A stretch of 64,000 nucleotides of DNA, taken from positions 1 to 64,000 of the forward strand of contig NZ_JBDIML010000004.1 of NCBI RefSeq assembly GCF_039614845.1, read 5' to 3'. This DNA is from Ornithinibacillus xuwenensis. Its GTDB lineage: Bacteria > Bacillota > Bacilli > Bacillales > Amphibacillaceae. The notes beneath the pieces were generated by a model. That model had not been told where the DNA came from. It searched no databases and worked only from the letters and a program-made list of their open reading frames with translations. The position numbers and the translations under genes are program-made. Positions within the stretch are counted from its first letter, which is position 1, and every line of letters begins with the position of its first letter. Positions 44,397 to 53,094 of this stretch are shown piece after piece.

Positions 44397-45091
44397 TGAT
44401 TCACGAAACGGCTTCACTTGGAAGAAAGATAGAGCTTGGAGCATATGTTGTTATAGAGGAAGATGTCATTATTGGTGATAACGTCACAATTGGCAACCAT
44501 GTCATTATTAAAGCCGGCACAAGAATTGGAAATAATGTTTTAATTGGCGACTTATCTATTCTCGGGAAAACGCCTTCTGCTAATCAAAGCATGTCGAGGA
44601 AACCGGAGCATGCTATCCAGCCATTAGTTATTAAGGATGATGTCAAAATTGGAAGTAACACGGTTCTTTATAAAGGTAGTTCCATAAACAATGGTGTATT
44701 TATTGGTGATTTAGCTAGTATTAGAGAAAAGGTCCGTATTGGGGACCGGAGCATAATTGGCAGAAATGCAATGGTCGAAATGAATACGAGGATTGGAAAG
44801 CAGGTTACGATTCAAACTGGATCGTATATAACTGGAGACATGATTATTGAAGACAATGTCTTTATTGGTCCATGCTGTTCAACCTCAAATGATAAGTACA
44901 TGGGAGCAGGTAACTACAAACACCGTGGCCCGACTATTCAGCAAGGTGCCAAACTCGGTAATAATGCAACCCTTCTTCCGGGGATTATTATTGGAAAAAA
45001 TGCGGTTGTTGGTGCGGGCTCGGTGGTCACAAAAGATGTAGCCGATAATCAAGTGGTTGTAGGAAATCCCGCAAGAGAGTTAAATAAATAA
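44396..45091 (+). CDS. Left-handed beta-helix acyltransferase (WbpD-like)
   Basis: A 231-aa protein made of hexapeptide repeats (VIGDNVTIGNHVIIKAGTRI and onwards), ending in the coenzyme-binding GAGSVVTKDVADNQVVVGNP. It probably N-acetylates the 3-amino sugar. Overlaps the oxidoreductase stop by one base. Last gene of the sugar operon. Confidence 0.9.
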   Translation: MIHETASLGRKIELGAYVVIEEDVIIGDNVTIGNHVIIKAGTRIGNNVLIGDLSILGKTPSANQSMSRKPEHAIQPLVIKDDVKIGSNTVLYKGSSINNGVFIGDLASIREKVRIGDRSIIGRNAMVEMNTRIGKQVTIQTGSYITGDMIIEDNVFIGPCCSTSNDKYMGAGNYKHRGPTIQQGAKLGNNATLLPGIIIGKNAVVGAGSVVTKDVADNQVVVGNPARELNK

Positions 45092-45097
45092 ACTTGA

Positions 45098-45131
45098 CCC
45101 GTTCTGATTTTAGGCAGAACGGGATTTTTTT
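45098..45131 (+). terminator. Terminator of the amino-sugar operon
   Basis: CCCGTTCTG / CAGAACGGG with an 8-base loop, followed by ATTTTTTT. Confidence 0.92.
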
Positions 45132-45187
45132 ATGTATGTAGGTATTCGGGTGCGGTGATAGGTAGAGAGAGAAGGTAATTTTGTATG

Positions 45188-45292
45188 GAAAAGCTAAAGA
45201 TTATACTAGAAAAGCTAAAGATAGAACTAAAAAGGATAAAAATGTATTGAAAAAAACTAATGTTTGCACTAGAAAAGCTAAAGTTTAATCTG
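45188..45292 (+). repeat. 21-bp tandem repeat array, second copy of the family
   Basis: Five units of exactly 21 bp start at 45188, 45209, 45230, 45251 and 45272. Units 1, 2 and 5 begin GAAAAGCTAAAG; units 3 and 4 are degenerate. This is the reverse complement of the repeat in the sstT leader. An in-frame stop shows it is not a gene. The remainder of 45132-45617 holds no supportable gene. Confidence 0.78.
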
Positions 45293-45524
45293 AAAATGAT
45301 AGTCAAGTTATAAAACGATTATTAGTAGGGGATATTACAATGCAGTTTCTTGTAAATTTTATTAATTGAGAATCTGCTTCAAAAGTGGTTTTATAAGCAA
45401 TCATAGTTAAATACACTAGATTAATAGATTTACTGAAAATTCAAGTTTGAATAAACTTATACTCCTTAGACCCTTGCTGCATGTAAGATAGCACATTTCA
45501 TTCCTGTAAGGGTTAGCTGCCTGA

Positions 45525-45551
45525 ACAAGCATTTTAATCTTACATACTATA
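45525..45551 (+). promoter_or_regulatory. Possible mother-cell (SigE/SigK) promoter
   Basis: AC, 16 bp, then CATACTATA (CATANNNTA form). The start would be about 60 bp before the collagen-protein gene. The motif is short, so chance is possible; it is kept because the product resembles spore-surface proteins. Confidence 0.35.
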
Positions 45552-45617
45552 ATTTTGAGTTTCAATACTAGAAGAATCTAGTGGAGAAACAAATAAAAAT
45601 GTAAAGGAGGATACATT

Positions 45618-47366
45618 TTGAGCATAAACAATTTAATAGTAAATGGTAGCTTTGAGACCGGAGACTTCACAGGTTGGCAAGTAGTCAATGCAACTATTAC
45701 GAATCAATATTCCCATTCAGGGACTTATTCAGCTCGACTTGCCAATAGCTCTGTTAATGCTTCCCTAACTCAAACGGTCCCCGCTGAGCCCGGAGAGGGA
45801 TATGAATTATTAGTATCTCTTGCTAAGAGTAATCTGCAGGAAAGTCCAATCATTATCCTTCAAGTTCTATTCTTAGATGCCATGAATAATGTATTGGCTG
45901 TGGGATTAGAAACCGAAATTGAATTTGGTATTATCCCTTATGTAGTAAATGATACCTGGTTAGAAGTTTACCAAACTACTGAGGTTGCTCCTGCTGGTAC
46001 GACTCAAGCAAGAGTTGTTATTAGCAAACCAGTTAGTGCCTTAAATGCACCATTTGTATATGTAGATGATGTTGCGTTGCTCGAAGCGGAAGGAACTGGA
46101 GAAGAAGGTCCAACTGGCCCACCAGGTCCAACGGGAGCGCCAGGCCCAACCGGAGCGCCAGGTCCAACAGGAGCGCCAGGCCCAACAGGAGCGCCAGGCC
46201 CAACCGGAGCGCCAGGCCCAACCGGAGCGCCAGGCCCAACCGGAGCGCCAGGTCCAACGGGAGCGCCAGGCCCAACCGGAGCGCCAGGTCCAACAGGAGC
46301 GCCAGGCCCAACCGGAGCACCAGGCCCAACCGGAGCACCAGGCCCAACAGGAGCGCCAGGCCCAACCGGAGCACCAGGTCCAACGGGAGCGCCAGGTCCA
46401 ACAGGAGCGCCAGGCCCAACCGGAGCACCAGGCCCAACCGGAGCGCCAGGCCCAACCGGAGCGCCAGGTCCAACCGGAGCGCCAGGCCCAACGGGAGCAC
46501 CAGGCCCAACGGGAGCGCCAGGTCCAACCGGAGCGCCAGGTCCAACAGGAGCACCAGGCCCAACCGGAGCGCCAGGCCCAACCGGAGCGCCAGGCCCAAC
46601 CGGAGCGCCAGGTCCAACAGGAGCACCAGGCCCAACGGGAGCGCCAGGTCCAACCGGAGCGCCAGGTCCAACGGGAGCACCAGGCCCAACGGGAGCGCCA
46701 GGTCCAACGGGAGCGCCAGGCCCAACGGGAGCGCCAGGCCCAACCGGAGCGCCAGGCCCAACCGGAGCGCCAGGCCCAACGGGAGCACCAGGCCCAACGG
46801 GAGCGCCAGGTCCAACGGGAGCGCCAGGTCCAACAGGAGCACCAGGCCCAACGGGAGCACCAGGCCCAACGGGAGCCCCAGGTCCAACCGGATCGCCAGG
46901 CCCAACGGGAGCCCCAGGTCCAACGGGAGCGCCAGGTCCAACGGGTGATTCGGTAACGGAAACCTCTGCCTTTGCTGCGAATACGACTGGCCCTGTAATT
47001 GCTGTTGTGGCGGGAGGAACATCCATACCATTACCTGACGAACAGTCCTTGGATGGTATTACAGCGGATGGTACAGATTCTGAATTTACTGTTCCTGTGG
47101 ATGGTCGATATTTTATCTCCTATAGCATTAATTTAACAGCAGGAGTAGCAGTTGGCTCAAGGCTAATAATAAATGGTACACCAAATACAGCATCTGTAAT
47201 TAATCCAATTCTTGCGCTATCGAACTTAAGTGGAGAAGTAATCGTTCCGCTTGCTGCTGGTAGTACAGTCTCTCTAGAACTATTTGGATTAGCAGGCGCA
47301 GTTACTCTGCAAACAGGTGCAGGTGCTACCCTAAGTATTATTAGAATTGATGACGATTTAGTTTAA
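45618..47366 (+). CDS. BclA-like collagen-repeat surface protein
   Basis: A 582-aa protein in three parts. Residues 1-163 form an N-terminal domain of the kind seen in Firmicutes triplet-repeat proteins (NLIVNGSFETGDFTGWQVVN). Residues 164-442 are 93 Gly-X-Y triplets, mostly GPT-GAP. Residues 443-582 are a C-terminal beta domain like BclA (PLPDEQSLDGITAD, FTVPVDGRYFISYSINLTAG). Thr in GPT triplets is the glycosylation site in exosporium BclA. The start is TTG with AAGGAGG. Sugar genes lie before it and a glycosyltransferase after it. Confidence 0.92.
   Translation: MSINNLIVNGSFETGDFTGWQVVNATITNQYSHSGTYSARLANSSVNASLTQTVPAEPGEGYELLVSLAKSNLQESPIIILQVLFLDAMNNVLAVGLETEIEFGIIPYVVNDTWLEVYQTTEVAPAGTTQARVVISKPVSALNAPFVYVDDVALLEAEGTGEEGPTGPPGPTGAPGPTGAPGPTGAPGPTGAPGPTGAPGPTGAPGPTGAPGPTGAPGPTGAPGPTGAPGPTGAPGPTGAPGPTGAPGPTGAPGPTGAPGPTGAPGPTGAPGPTGAPGPTGAPGPTGAPGPTGAPGPTGAPGPTGAPGPTGAPGPTGAPGPTGAPGPTGAPGPTGAPGPTGAPGPTGAPGPTGAPGPTGAPGPTGAPGPTGAPGPTGAPGPTGAPGPTGAPGPTGAPGPTGAPGPTGAPGPTGAPGPTGAPGPTGSPGPTGAPGPTGAPGPTGDSVTETSAFAANTTGPVIAVVAGGTSIPLPDEQSLDGITADGTDSEFTVPVDGRYFISYSINLTAGVAVGSRLIINGTPNTASVINPILALSNLSGEVIVPLAAGSTVSLELFGLAGAVTLQTGAGATLSIIRIDDDLV
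46107..46943 (+). repeat. Collagen-coding 18-bp repeats
   Basis: 837 bp coding 93 Gly-X-Y triplets, mostly as GPTGAP units of 18 bp. Variation is almost wholly at third codon positions (CCAGGC or CCAGGT; ACC, ACG or ACA; GCG, GCA or GCC). One unit has GSP in place of GAP, and the array begins with a single GPP. The repeats should recombine and vary in number between strains. Confidence 0.95.
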
Positions 47367-47371
47367 TAATT

Positions 47372-47402
47372 GACCTAAGCGTGAAAGGCGCTTAGGTCTT
47401 TT
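47372..47402 (+). terminator. Terminator after the collagen-protein gene
   Basis: GACCTAAGCG / CGCTTAGGTC with a 7-base loop, followed by TTTTAATT. Confidence 0.9.
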
Positions 47403-47540
47403 AATTCCTAAAATCCCACTATTATAAGCAAATACCTTTTTCCACCAATTGTAGGTCTCAGGTACAAACGAGTTTCATTTCAAGTAATACATTATATTAC
47501 GAATAAGAACCCTTAACTAGCATATGAGAGGAGCACCATA

Positions 47541-48641
47541 ATGGTATCAATAAGCTTATGTATGATTGTGAAGAATGAAGAAGAAGTACTTGCCAGATGT
47601 CTTGATACGGTGAAAGGTATTGTTGATGAAATCAATATAGTCGATACTGGATCATCGGATACCACAGTAGAAATCGCGAAGAAATATACAGACAGAGTAT
47701 TTTACTTTGAATGGATAGATGATTTTGCGGCAGCAAGAAATGAGTCTTTTAAATATGCGACAAAGGACTATATATTATATTTAGATGCAGATGATGTTCT
47801 ACTTGATGAGGACCAGGAGAAGTTAAGGAAACTAAAGGAGACATTGGATCCGACTGTTGATTCTGTTTCCATGTATTATAATGCTGGTATAGATGAATAT
47901 GGCAATGTTACTTTACAATACCGGCGTAATAGACTTGTAAAAAGAAGTAGAAATTTCAAGTGGAAAGGCGATTGTCATCAGTATCTCGAGGTATATGGAA
48001 AAATTATTAACTCTGATGTTGCTGTAACGCATAAGAAAACAAGTCATTCTGTAGGAAGAAATCTATCCATCTATCAGAAAAAATTAGAAAGAGGAGATGT
48101 ATTTACTCCTAGGGATTATTTTTATTATGGAAATGAACTTCGTGAAAACGGTCATTATCATGAAGCAATAGATAGCTATGAAAAGAATATACAGATGAAA
48201 GAGGGATGGGTTGAGGACAAGGTATATGCTTGTATAAATAAAGCAGATTGTTATAGGCACATCGATGAGGTGGAAAAGGAAGTGTCTTCCTTATTTGAGT
48301 CTTTCCAGTATTCCAAAACCCCACGTCCGGAGACTTGTAGTCGAATCGGATTCTACTTTCAACGTAAACGTGATTTTCATTCTGCAATCTTTTGGTATAA
48401 GCTGGCAACAGAACTAGACAGTGATTTTAATAAGTGGAGCTTTACGTATCCTGCCTATTCAACTTGGTACCCACATCTTCAACTTTGTGTTTGCTACTAC
48501 AATCTTCAAGATTTCGATAAATCCTATTATCACAATGAAAAGGCAAGAGCATATCGCCCAGATGATGAAAAAATTCTATTTAATAAAGAACTTTTAGAGT
48601 CCAAAGTTGGAAAACATCTACTGGAAGCTGTGGAGAATTAA
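47541..48641 (+). CDS. Family 2 glycosyltransferase with TPR-like C-terminus
   Basis: A 366-aa protein. The N-terminal GT2 domain starts SISLCMIVKNEEEVLARCLD, with VDTGSSDTT and the metal-binding LDADD. Residues ~190-360 form helical TPR-like repeats (YYGNELRENGHYHEAIDSYE). The domain layout occurs in glycosyltransferases that modify proteins. Its place just after the collagen gene suggests it adds sugar to that protein. GAGAGGAG precedes the ATG. Confidence 0.88.
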   Translation: MVSISLCMIVKNEEEVLARCLDTVKGIVDEINIVDTGSSDTTVEIAKKYTDRVFYFEWIDDFAAARNESFKYATKDYILYLDADDVLLDEDQEKLRKLKETLDPTVDSVSMYYNAGIDEYGNVTLQYRRNRLVKRSRNFKWKGDCHQYLEVYGKIINSDVAVTHKKTSHSVGRNLSIYQKKLERGDVFTPRDYFYYGNELRENGHYHEAIDSYEKNIQMKEGWVEDKVYACINKADCYRHIDEVEKEVSSLFESFQYSKTPRPETCSRIGFYFQRKRDFHSAIFWYKLATELDSDFNKWSFTYPAYSTWYPHLQLCVCYYNLQDFDKSYYHNEKARAYRPDDEKILFNKELLESKVGKHLLEAVEN

Positions 48642-48653
48642 ATGAATCATTAG

Positions 48654-48690
48654 AGCTGCCTATTTCATTTTTGGGATAGGTAGCTTTTTA
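48654..48690 (+). terminator. Terminator after the glycosyltransferase gene
   Basis: AGCTGCCTAT / ATAGGTAGCT (with one internal mismatch) around a 12-base loop, followed by TTTTTA. Confidence 0.75.
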
Positions 48691-48753
48691 TATCTTAAAA
48701 ATCTGTATAATTGTTTAAAGGCTTAGAATTATAGATTCCTTATTATATGTAAA

Positions 48754-48800
48754 CAAAAAAAGTGCGCTATAGGCTCTTTGAATAAGAGACTATAACGCAT
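48754..48800 (-). terminator. Terminator of the 228-aa Cys-rich protein gene
   Basis: On the minus strand, a 17-bp stem (GCGTTATAG...CTATAGCGC, two wobble or mismatched pairs) with a short loop, ending in CTTTTTTTG. Confidence 0.85.
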
Positions 48801-48814
48801 ATTACCGGGTTCAT

Positions 48815-49498
48815 CTATTCGCCGTTGTCATCATCCATATTGCCTGGGAAGACAGCTGGACATTGCGGAGGAATAGAAGGTGTTGGACATTGTTCTACTA
48901 AGATGTCACGTGGCTGACAGAAGTCTGCAACTAATTCAAGTGTTACATCGGCAACCGACTGAACACTTTGGCAAACATTCAAGAATAAATCGACACTTTC
49001 AAGTGCGCCAGCAACACAGTTTACGCTAACATTACAATCTACATCAGATACTCGAACAATAAGTCTTGTTCCTTCAGGTGCGCATAGATAAACAGATTCT
49101 GGAATTTCGACTACGATTTCATCTGAAGTGATTACAAATGGAGTAGTAGCGTTAAACCCACTAAATTCAATAACGACATTCAGTGTTTTAATAAAGGATA
49201 CGCGTTGCAACGTAACTAATGCCCCATTAACAACAAATTGTCGATCTTCTCTTTCTCCTACTTCTGTAACTGGAATTTCAGCGTTTGGTGGAAGTGGATT
49301 TCCTGTGGTAGGGTCTACTAAATAACATCTAGCTGTTAAGCCGCTTATAGTTGGTCCGCATGGGTCAAAAGGTAGTGTACCTATTGCTGCTGGAAGAATT
49401 GTTTGATTTAAATCTTCTTGCAGAATAACCCAATCGTAAACCTTTTCTGCATTCATGCAAAGAAGCTCTTGGGCTCCTTGTAATGGTTGTTCCTGCAT
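48815..49498 (-). CDS. Cys-rich spore-coat-like protein
   Basis: A 227-aa protein with ten cysteines. The N-terminal LLCMNAEKVYDWVI resembles the CIxVxKVYDWV start of many Firmicutes coat or SPOCS-type proteins. The core is beta-strand-rich (VTLQRVSFIKTLNVVIEFSG, SVNCVAGALESVDLFLN). The C-terminus is Pro/Cys-rich then acidic (GNMDDDNGE). The ATG at 49498 follows GGGAGAG. It has no signal peptide, as expected for a mother-cell coat protein; the coat role is inference from pattern and locus. Confidence 0.65.
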   Translation of the reverse strand: MQEQPLQGAQELLCMNAEKVYDWVILQEDLNQTILPAAIGTLPFDPCGPTISGLTARCYLVDPTTGNPLPPNAEIPVTEVGEREDRQFVVNGALVTLQRVSFIKTLNVVIEFSGFNATTPFVITSDEIVVEIPESVYLCAPEGTRLIVRVSDVDCNVSVNCVAGALESVDLFLNVCQSVQSVADVTLELVADFCQPRDILVEQCPTPSIPPQCPAVFPGNMDDDNGE

Positions 49499-49656
49499 AT
49501 TTTCTCTCCCTTTCATGAAATATTTATCAGTAACAAATTATGTGTTATAACTGCCTTTTGCACTGTACAAAAGTCTATTTTCTAGTATTTACATCCAAAA
49601 ATGTGCATCTATCTAAATGACGTATAAAAATAGGCAAAATAGACTGTAAAATTGTC

Positions 49657-49684
49657 ACATTGAATCACACGAGGTCATAAAATA
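49657..49684 (+). promoter_or_regulatory. SigK-like promoter of the coiled-coil gene
   Basis: AC (49657-49658), 17 bp, CATAAAATA (49676-49684), a full match to AC-N17-CATANNNTA. The ATG follows 31 bp later. The consensus is short, so this is suggestive only. Confidence 0.45.
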
Positions 49685-49715
49685 TCCTAAATTAGTGCGT
49701 TATGAGGTGGAGATA

Positions 49716-51173
49716 ATGCCGAAAAATTATGGCAGGGAGGATGTTGAAACATTACTCGTACAATTAAAAAAATATAGAAGAATAATACGAAGCTATCAAG
49801 AAAATGATATCAGCCTAGATTATTATCGTCTTAAATCTGAGTTTAAGGAAATAAAGACAAATTTAGCAGAAACAAAAAAAGAACTAATGGAAGCAGAAGA
49901 AAAGCAAAAAGACTGCCTATTTGATAACCAAAAATTAATAGAAGAGCGGAATTTATTAAAGGAAGAAATTTCGAAGCTAGAAAAAAAGATTCATTTAAAT
50001 GAACAGGAAAAATTGGAGCATCAAGAAGAGCAGAAAGAAGCTTCCTTTTCTGATGATGAACAGTTTAATGAATTGGTTGAATTAGTTCGTCAAATTCATA
50101 CTAATCAACAAATTAGTGGGGAATTAGGAGTAGAGAGTACACCTTTAGATCGTATAGGTGAAGAACAGTATAAGTATCTTCAAAAGTGTAAAGAAATTGC
50201 TAGAGAATTAGTTCAATCGCTTCATGTAATAGAAAACAAGCTTTTATCGAATCCGAATAGAGAGGAGATTATGGAAAATATGGTATCTGATAAAGAGAAT
50301 GATGAGAATCAAATTGAAAGTGATTCTGCCGAACAAAAAGAAGATTCCTCTGTTAAACAAAAGGAAACGAAACATAAGGAAGAATATGTAAAAGGTGCGG
50401 AGCCATCTCATAATGTCGAACAGGAGTCTTTAACCTATAACAATAAGGACAAAGAAATACATTCGAAGGACCGAGTGGAGGATCACCAAGTAAATTCAAC
50501 TTTAACAAATCTTCAAAGTCAAATCACCGAAATTAAAAATATGCTACAGGAAAAAAATCAAAAAGATAGTTCGCCCCCAAAAAAGCGGGATCCTTATAAC
50601 TTTTTGCAACAAGCAGCAACACAAGTACCACAGAAAAGCCCTGAGAAAATAACTGGAAAAGGGTTCACTTTTAGAGATTTGCAGGATGCTAAGAACGTCT
50701 CACAGGTTATTGGTAATAAACCTAAAAACAGCCTAAACCACATTAATCCAATGGCATTCTCGAAGCAAGGTAAGAAGCCTGTTTATGTACGGTCTAAAGG
50801 AGAGAGCAACATTGTAAAAGGACATATTTCTGAGAATAAAACGAATAAAATAACAGTAAAAGAAGAAGAACCACATAGTGCAAAACAGATCCTTTCAGAA
50901 AATACTTCAATGGAACCTGTTACCAAGGAAAATAATGTTGTGCAACAAGATATCTCTGATAAGGTACAGCAAAATGAAGAACCAAAGATACCACAACAAA
51001 ACACTTCGGAAAAAGAAATAAGTGAGACTGTTATCGCTTTACAACAAAAGTCCTCTGAAAATGAGGTACAGTCAACTGAAGAACCTGTTACTAATGAAAA
51101 CCTGGCAGAAGATGAGAAAATGGAAAAAAAGTCGAAACTAAAAAAGTTTTGGGAAAAGCTAACAAAACTATAA
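49716..51173 (+). CDS. Coiled-coil, highly charged protein
   Basis: A 485-aa protein without signal or membrane segment. Residues ~35-110 are heptad coiled coil (Lys/Glu/Leu). The middle has a short hydrophobic helix (QFNELVELVRQIHTNQQ) and another at CKEIARELVQSLHVIENKL. The rest is disordered, rich in Glu/Lys/Gln/Asn, ending in the basic KKSKLKKFWEKLTKL. ATG 49716 (MPKNYGRED) follows GAGGTGGAG. The composition resembles spore-coat morphogenetic proteins, but no family is recognised. Confidence 0.6.
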   Translation: MPKNYGREDVETLLVQLKKYRRIIRSYQENDISLDYYRLKSEFKEIKTNLAETKKELMEAEEKQKDCLFDNQKLIEERNLLKEEISKLEKKIHLNEQEKLEHQEEQKEASFSDDEQFNELVELVRQIHTNQQISGELGVESTPLDRIGEEQYKYLQKCKEIARELVQSLHVIENKLLSNPNREEIMENMVSDKENDENQIESDSAEQKEDSSVKQKETKHKEEYVKGAEPSHNVEQESLTYNNKDKEIHSKDRVEDHQVNSTLTNLQSQITEIKNMLQEKNQKDSSPPKKRDPYNFLQQAATQVPQKSPEKITGKGFTFRDLQDAKNVSQVIGNKPKNSLNHINPMAFSKQGKKPVYVRSKGESNIVKGHISENKTNKITVKEEEPHSAKQILSENTSMEPVTKENNVVQQDISDKVQQNEEPKIPQQNTSEKEISETVIALQQKSSENEVQSTEEPVTNENLAEDEKMEKKSKLKKFWEKLTKL

Positions 51174-51242
51174 ATAGTTCATGAACAGGAGCTATTCTAA
51201 GGTGAATAGCTCCAACTGATTAAAGTAGCGGTGAAGTTTATC

Positions 51243-51506
51243 CTATTGTTTTAGGGAACGAGTAATCTCTTCAAATTGCTTACGATTCCATTCAATTGCT
51301 TGATCTAATTCATGATGAAGGACATCTAGATTAGGCTCGCTATTCTTGGAATACACGGGCGTTTCTGCTTTTGCTCGATAATCAACGAGCATTTTAAGGA
51401 TGATTTCATCAACATGTTCGATGTTAACAGAATCAGACTCAATTTGTTGTAATTCCTTATGAAGAAAATTTTGAAGAAGTACCCATAACTGTTCATTATT
51501 AACCAA
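51243..51506 (-). CDS. Small helical protein of unknown function
   Basis: An 87-aa protein, all-helical by appearance and acidic (HKELQQIESDSVNIEHVDEI). TTG 51506 is preferred because GAAGGATG lies a proper distance upstream; GTG 51515 sits directly on that site. It begins 15 nt after the 186-aa gene in the same direction, so the two are probably cotranscribed. No family recognised. Confidence 0.55.
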   Translation of the reverse strand: MVNNEQLWVLLQNFLHKELQQIESDSVNIEHVDEIILKMLVDYRAKAETPVYSKNSEPNLDVLHHELDQAIEWNRKQFEEITRSLKQ

Positions 51507-51521
51507 AACGCTCACATCCTT

Positions 51522-52082
51522 CTAACCATTTGTGCTTACATTAATTGTATTTAACGCAGCAATTCCCTCTTTTTCAAAGGCGGTATATGCATATCCCTGA
51601 ACGGAGCATGTATAAAAGCCTTTGTTTTTCCATTTAATCTGAAAATCTGAAAATGAAATCGTTTCTTGAGGTAGTAATTGTTTCTGATTAGAAAGCTGAA
51701 ACCAGTGCTCATGTTCATTATCTTCATCCTGATTATGGAATTGTTCCCAGGCACTTGTTGATGTTGTCTTATCCTTCTTCCCTTTATTGGTCTGATATTT
51801 ACCGGTAAATTTGTAATCGTCGGTTGCGTCAATTTTAATACATAGATATAAATCCTCAATTGGCTCTTCAGTAAGATTTTTAATTTGAAAGTCTCCCCAA
51901 ATAATATTCTCTTCTCGTTCATCGTTCGTTGTACTAAGGGAATAAGTAAAATATCCAAGTATGGAAGGGATATTCAATTTTCTATTCTGGTTTTTTAGTA
52001 ATTCTTTAATCTCATCTACATAGGCTTTCGTCTGGTTATTCAACAGCAAAATTTTTTCCTGTATAGCTTGATATTGATGCAT
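51522..52082 (-). CDS. Protein of unknown function, 186 aa
   Basis: The N-terminal ~35 residues form an amphipathic helix (QYQAIQEKILLLNNQTKAYV); the rest is strand-rich with an acidic loop (NQDEDNEHEHW). It has GGAGGTGA before the ATG and no signal peptide. It is divergent from the JAMM protease gene. No family recognised; the locus suggests a sporulation or surface link, which is inference. Confidence 0.6.
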   Translation of the reverse strand: MHQYQAIQEKILLLNNQTKAYVDEIKELLKNQNRKLNIPSILGYFTYSLSTTNDEREENIIWGDFQIKNLTEEPIEDLYLCIKIDATDDYKFTGKYQTNKGKKDKTTSTSAWEQFHNQDEDNEHEHWFQLSNQKQLLPQETISFSDFQIKWKNKGFYTCSVQGYAYTAFEKEGIAALNTINVSTNG

Positions 52083-52227
52083 TCAGGTTCACCTCCAATG
52101 CATGAAAGTAACTTTTCTATATTTATGCAGAAATCAAGGGATTTATTAAAATATATGGCAATTTATCTATACGCTAAGAACCAGAAAAGCATATATAACT
52201 ATAAGCCTTGATAGGGAGAGTAAGCAT

Positions 52228-52644
52228 ATGAAGCAGCAGGAGAACAGTATTCAAATACCAGAGCATATCTGGATAAAAATAATAGAGCAATGTAAACAGG
52301 CGCTCCCGTTTGAAGCATGTGGTTTTCTTAGTGGGAGTGAGGACGGGAAAATTACATCTTATTGGAAGCTAATAAACGAAGCTACCTCTCACAATCAGTT
52401 TTTAGTTAGTCAAAGGAATGTAGGAGAAACACTAAAAAAAATAGAAGCTAAAGAAGAAGAGGTTAGGGTGCTTTATCACTCGCATCCAACTGCACCCCCG
52501 ACTCCGTCTAAGCAGGATATACAATATCATCCGGACGAGGAAGTTATGATGTTAATTATTTCGTTTTGGAATGGAGGATTGTATTATCAATGCTATCGAA
52601 TTATGAAGGATAACTATGTCGCAGTTCCCATCATAATTAGTTGA
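52228..52644 (+). CDS. JAMM/MPN-type metalloprotease
   Basis: A 138-aa single-domain JAMM protein. The zinc motif is complete: a Glu near residue 28 (PFEACGFLSG), then HSHPTAPPTPSKQD (HxH-P-x-PSxxD). Relatives cleave isopeptide or thiocarboxylate bonds, for example on sulfur-carrier proteins, but no such carrier gene is adjacent. GGGAGAG precedes the ATG. Confidence 0.88.
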   Translation: MKQQENSIQIPEHIWIKIIEQCKQALPFEACGFLSGSEDGKITSYWKLINEATSHNQFLVSQRNVGETLKKIEAKEEEVRVLYHSHPTAPPTPSKQDIQYHPDEEVMMLIISFWNGGLYYQCYRIMKDNYVAVPIIIS

Positions 52645-52683
52645 AGAATTTGGAAAGATGATAAAGTAGTCTCTATCCAAATT

Positions 52684-52714
52684 GAAAAGCCTTTCGTAGA
52701 AAGGCTTTTCATCA
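52684..52714. terminator. Bidirectional terminator
   Basis: Perfect 12-bp stem GAAAAGCCTTTC / GAAAGGCTTTTC with a GTA loop, between convergent genes. Confidence 0.88.
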
Positions 52715-52727
52715 TTGTATTCCGAAA

Positions 52728-52940
52728 CTATTCATCCCCAGGATTTGAATCATCTAAGGAAGCGGTCGCACCTGATTCGTCATTTACTTTTTCAAAGCCT
52801 TTATCAAGTTGCCCAGCATTCTCAATGTCCCCAGACATCTTATAGCCGGCAATTTCACCATTACTGGTTGTTCCATAAAGCCCTGCTCCACCAAGCTCTA
52901 CTTTTATCTTGTCGGGAGTGTTATCTTTGTTTTTATGCAT
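52728..52940 (-). CDS. Small acidic protein, 70 aa
   Basis: The ATG at 52940 (MHKNKDNTPD) follows AGGAGGTG. The protein is polar and probably disordered, with Gly/Asn-rich SNGEIAGYKMSGDIENAGQL and an acidic end (DDSNPGDE). There is no Cys and no membrane segment. It somewhat resembles short spore-associated Bacillaceae proteins; no function can be assigned. Confidence 0.55.
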   Translation of the reverse strand: MHKNKDNTPDKIKVELGGAGLYGTTSNGEIAGYKMSGDIENAGQLDKGFEKVNDESGATASLDDSNPGDE

Positions 52941-53017
52941 TACACACACCTCCTGTTAGTATTCTAGCCTGAGTATAGGTAAATATGCAGGGGAAATATT
53001 GCGCTCAAATTTCCTCA

Positions 53018-53079
53018 ACAAAAAAGACGCTCTACTGAAAGTAACCAATAAAACAGGTTATTTCCATTAAAGCGTCTTT
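53018..53079 (-). terminator. Terminator of the app operon
   Basis: AAAGACGCTCTA / TTAAAGCGTCTTT (one mismatch) with a 32-base loop that can form an inner stem. On the minus strand it is followed by TTTTTTG. Confidence 0.8.
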
Positions 53080-53094
53080 ATGTCTATCGTAATA

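Noticed and set aside
45334..45370. Short ATG frame (MQFLVNFIN) after AGGGGAT
   Set aside because: Nine codons only, with no conserved feature; kept as non-coding.
46107..46943. CRISPR-like regular repetition
   Set aside because: Repeats are contiguous 18-bp coding units without spacers, in frame with a gene.
46004..47031. Long open frames on the minus strand and other plus frame across the collagen array
   Set aside because: They are by-products of the 18-bp repeat in the collagen gene, have no ribosome site and consist of monotonous repeats.
48109..48408. Antisense 99-aa frame within the glycosyltransferase gene
   Set aside because: Shadow of the GT2-TPR coding frame; no ribosome site or family motif.
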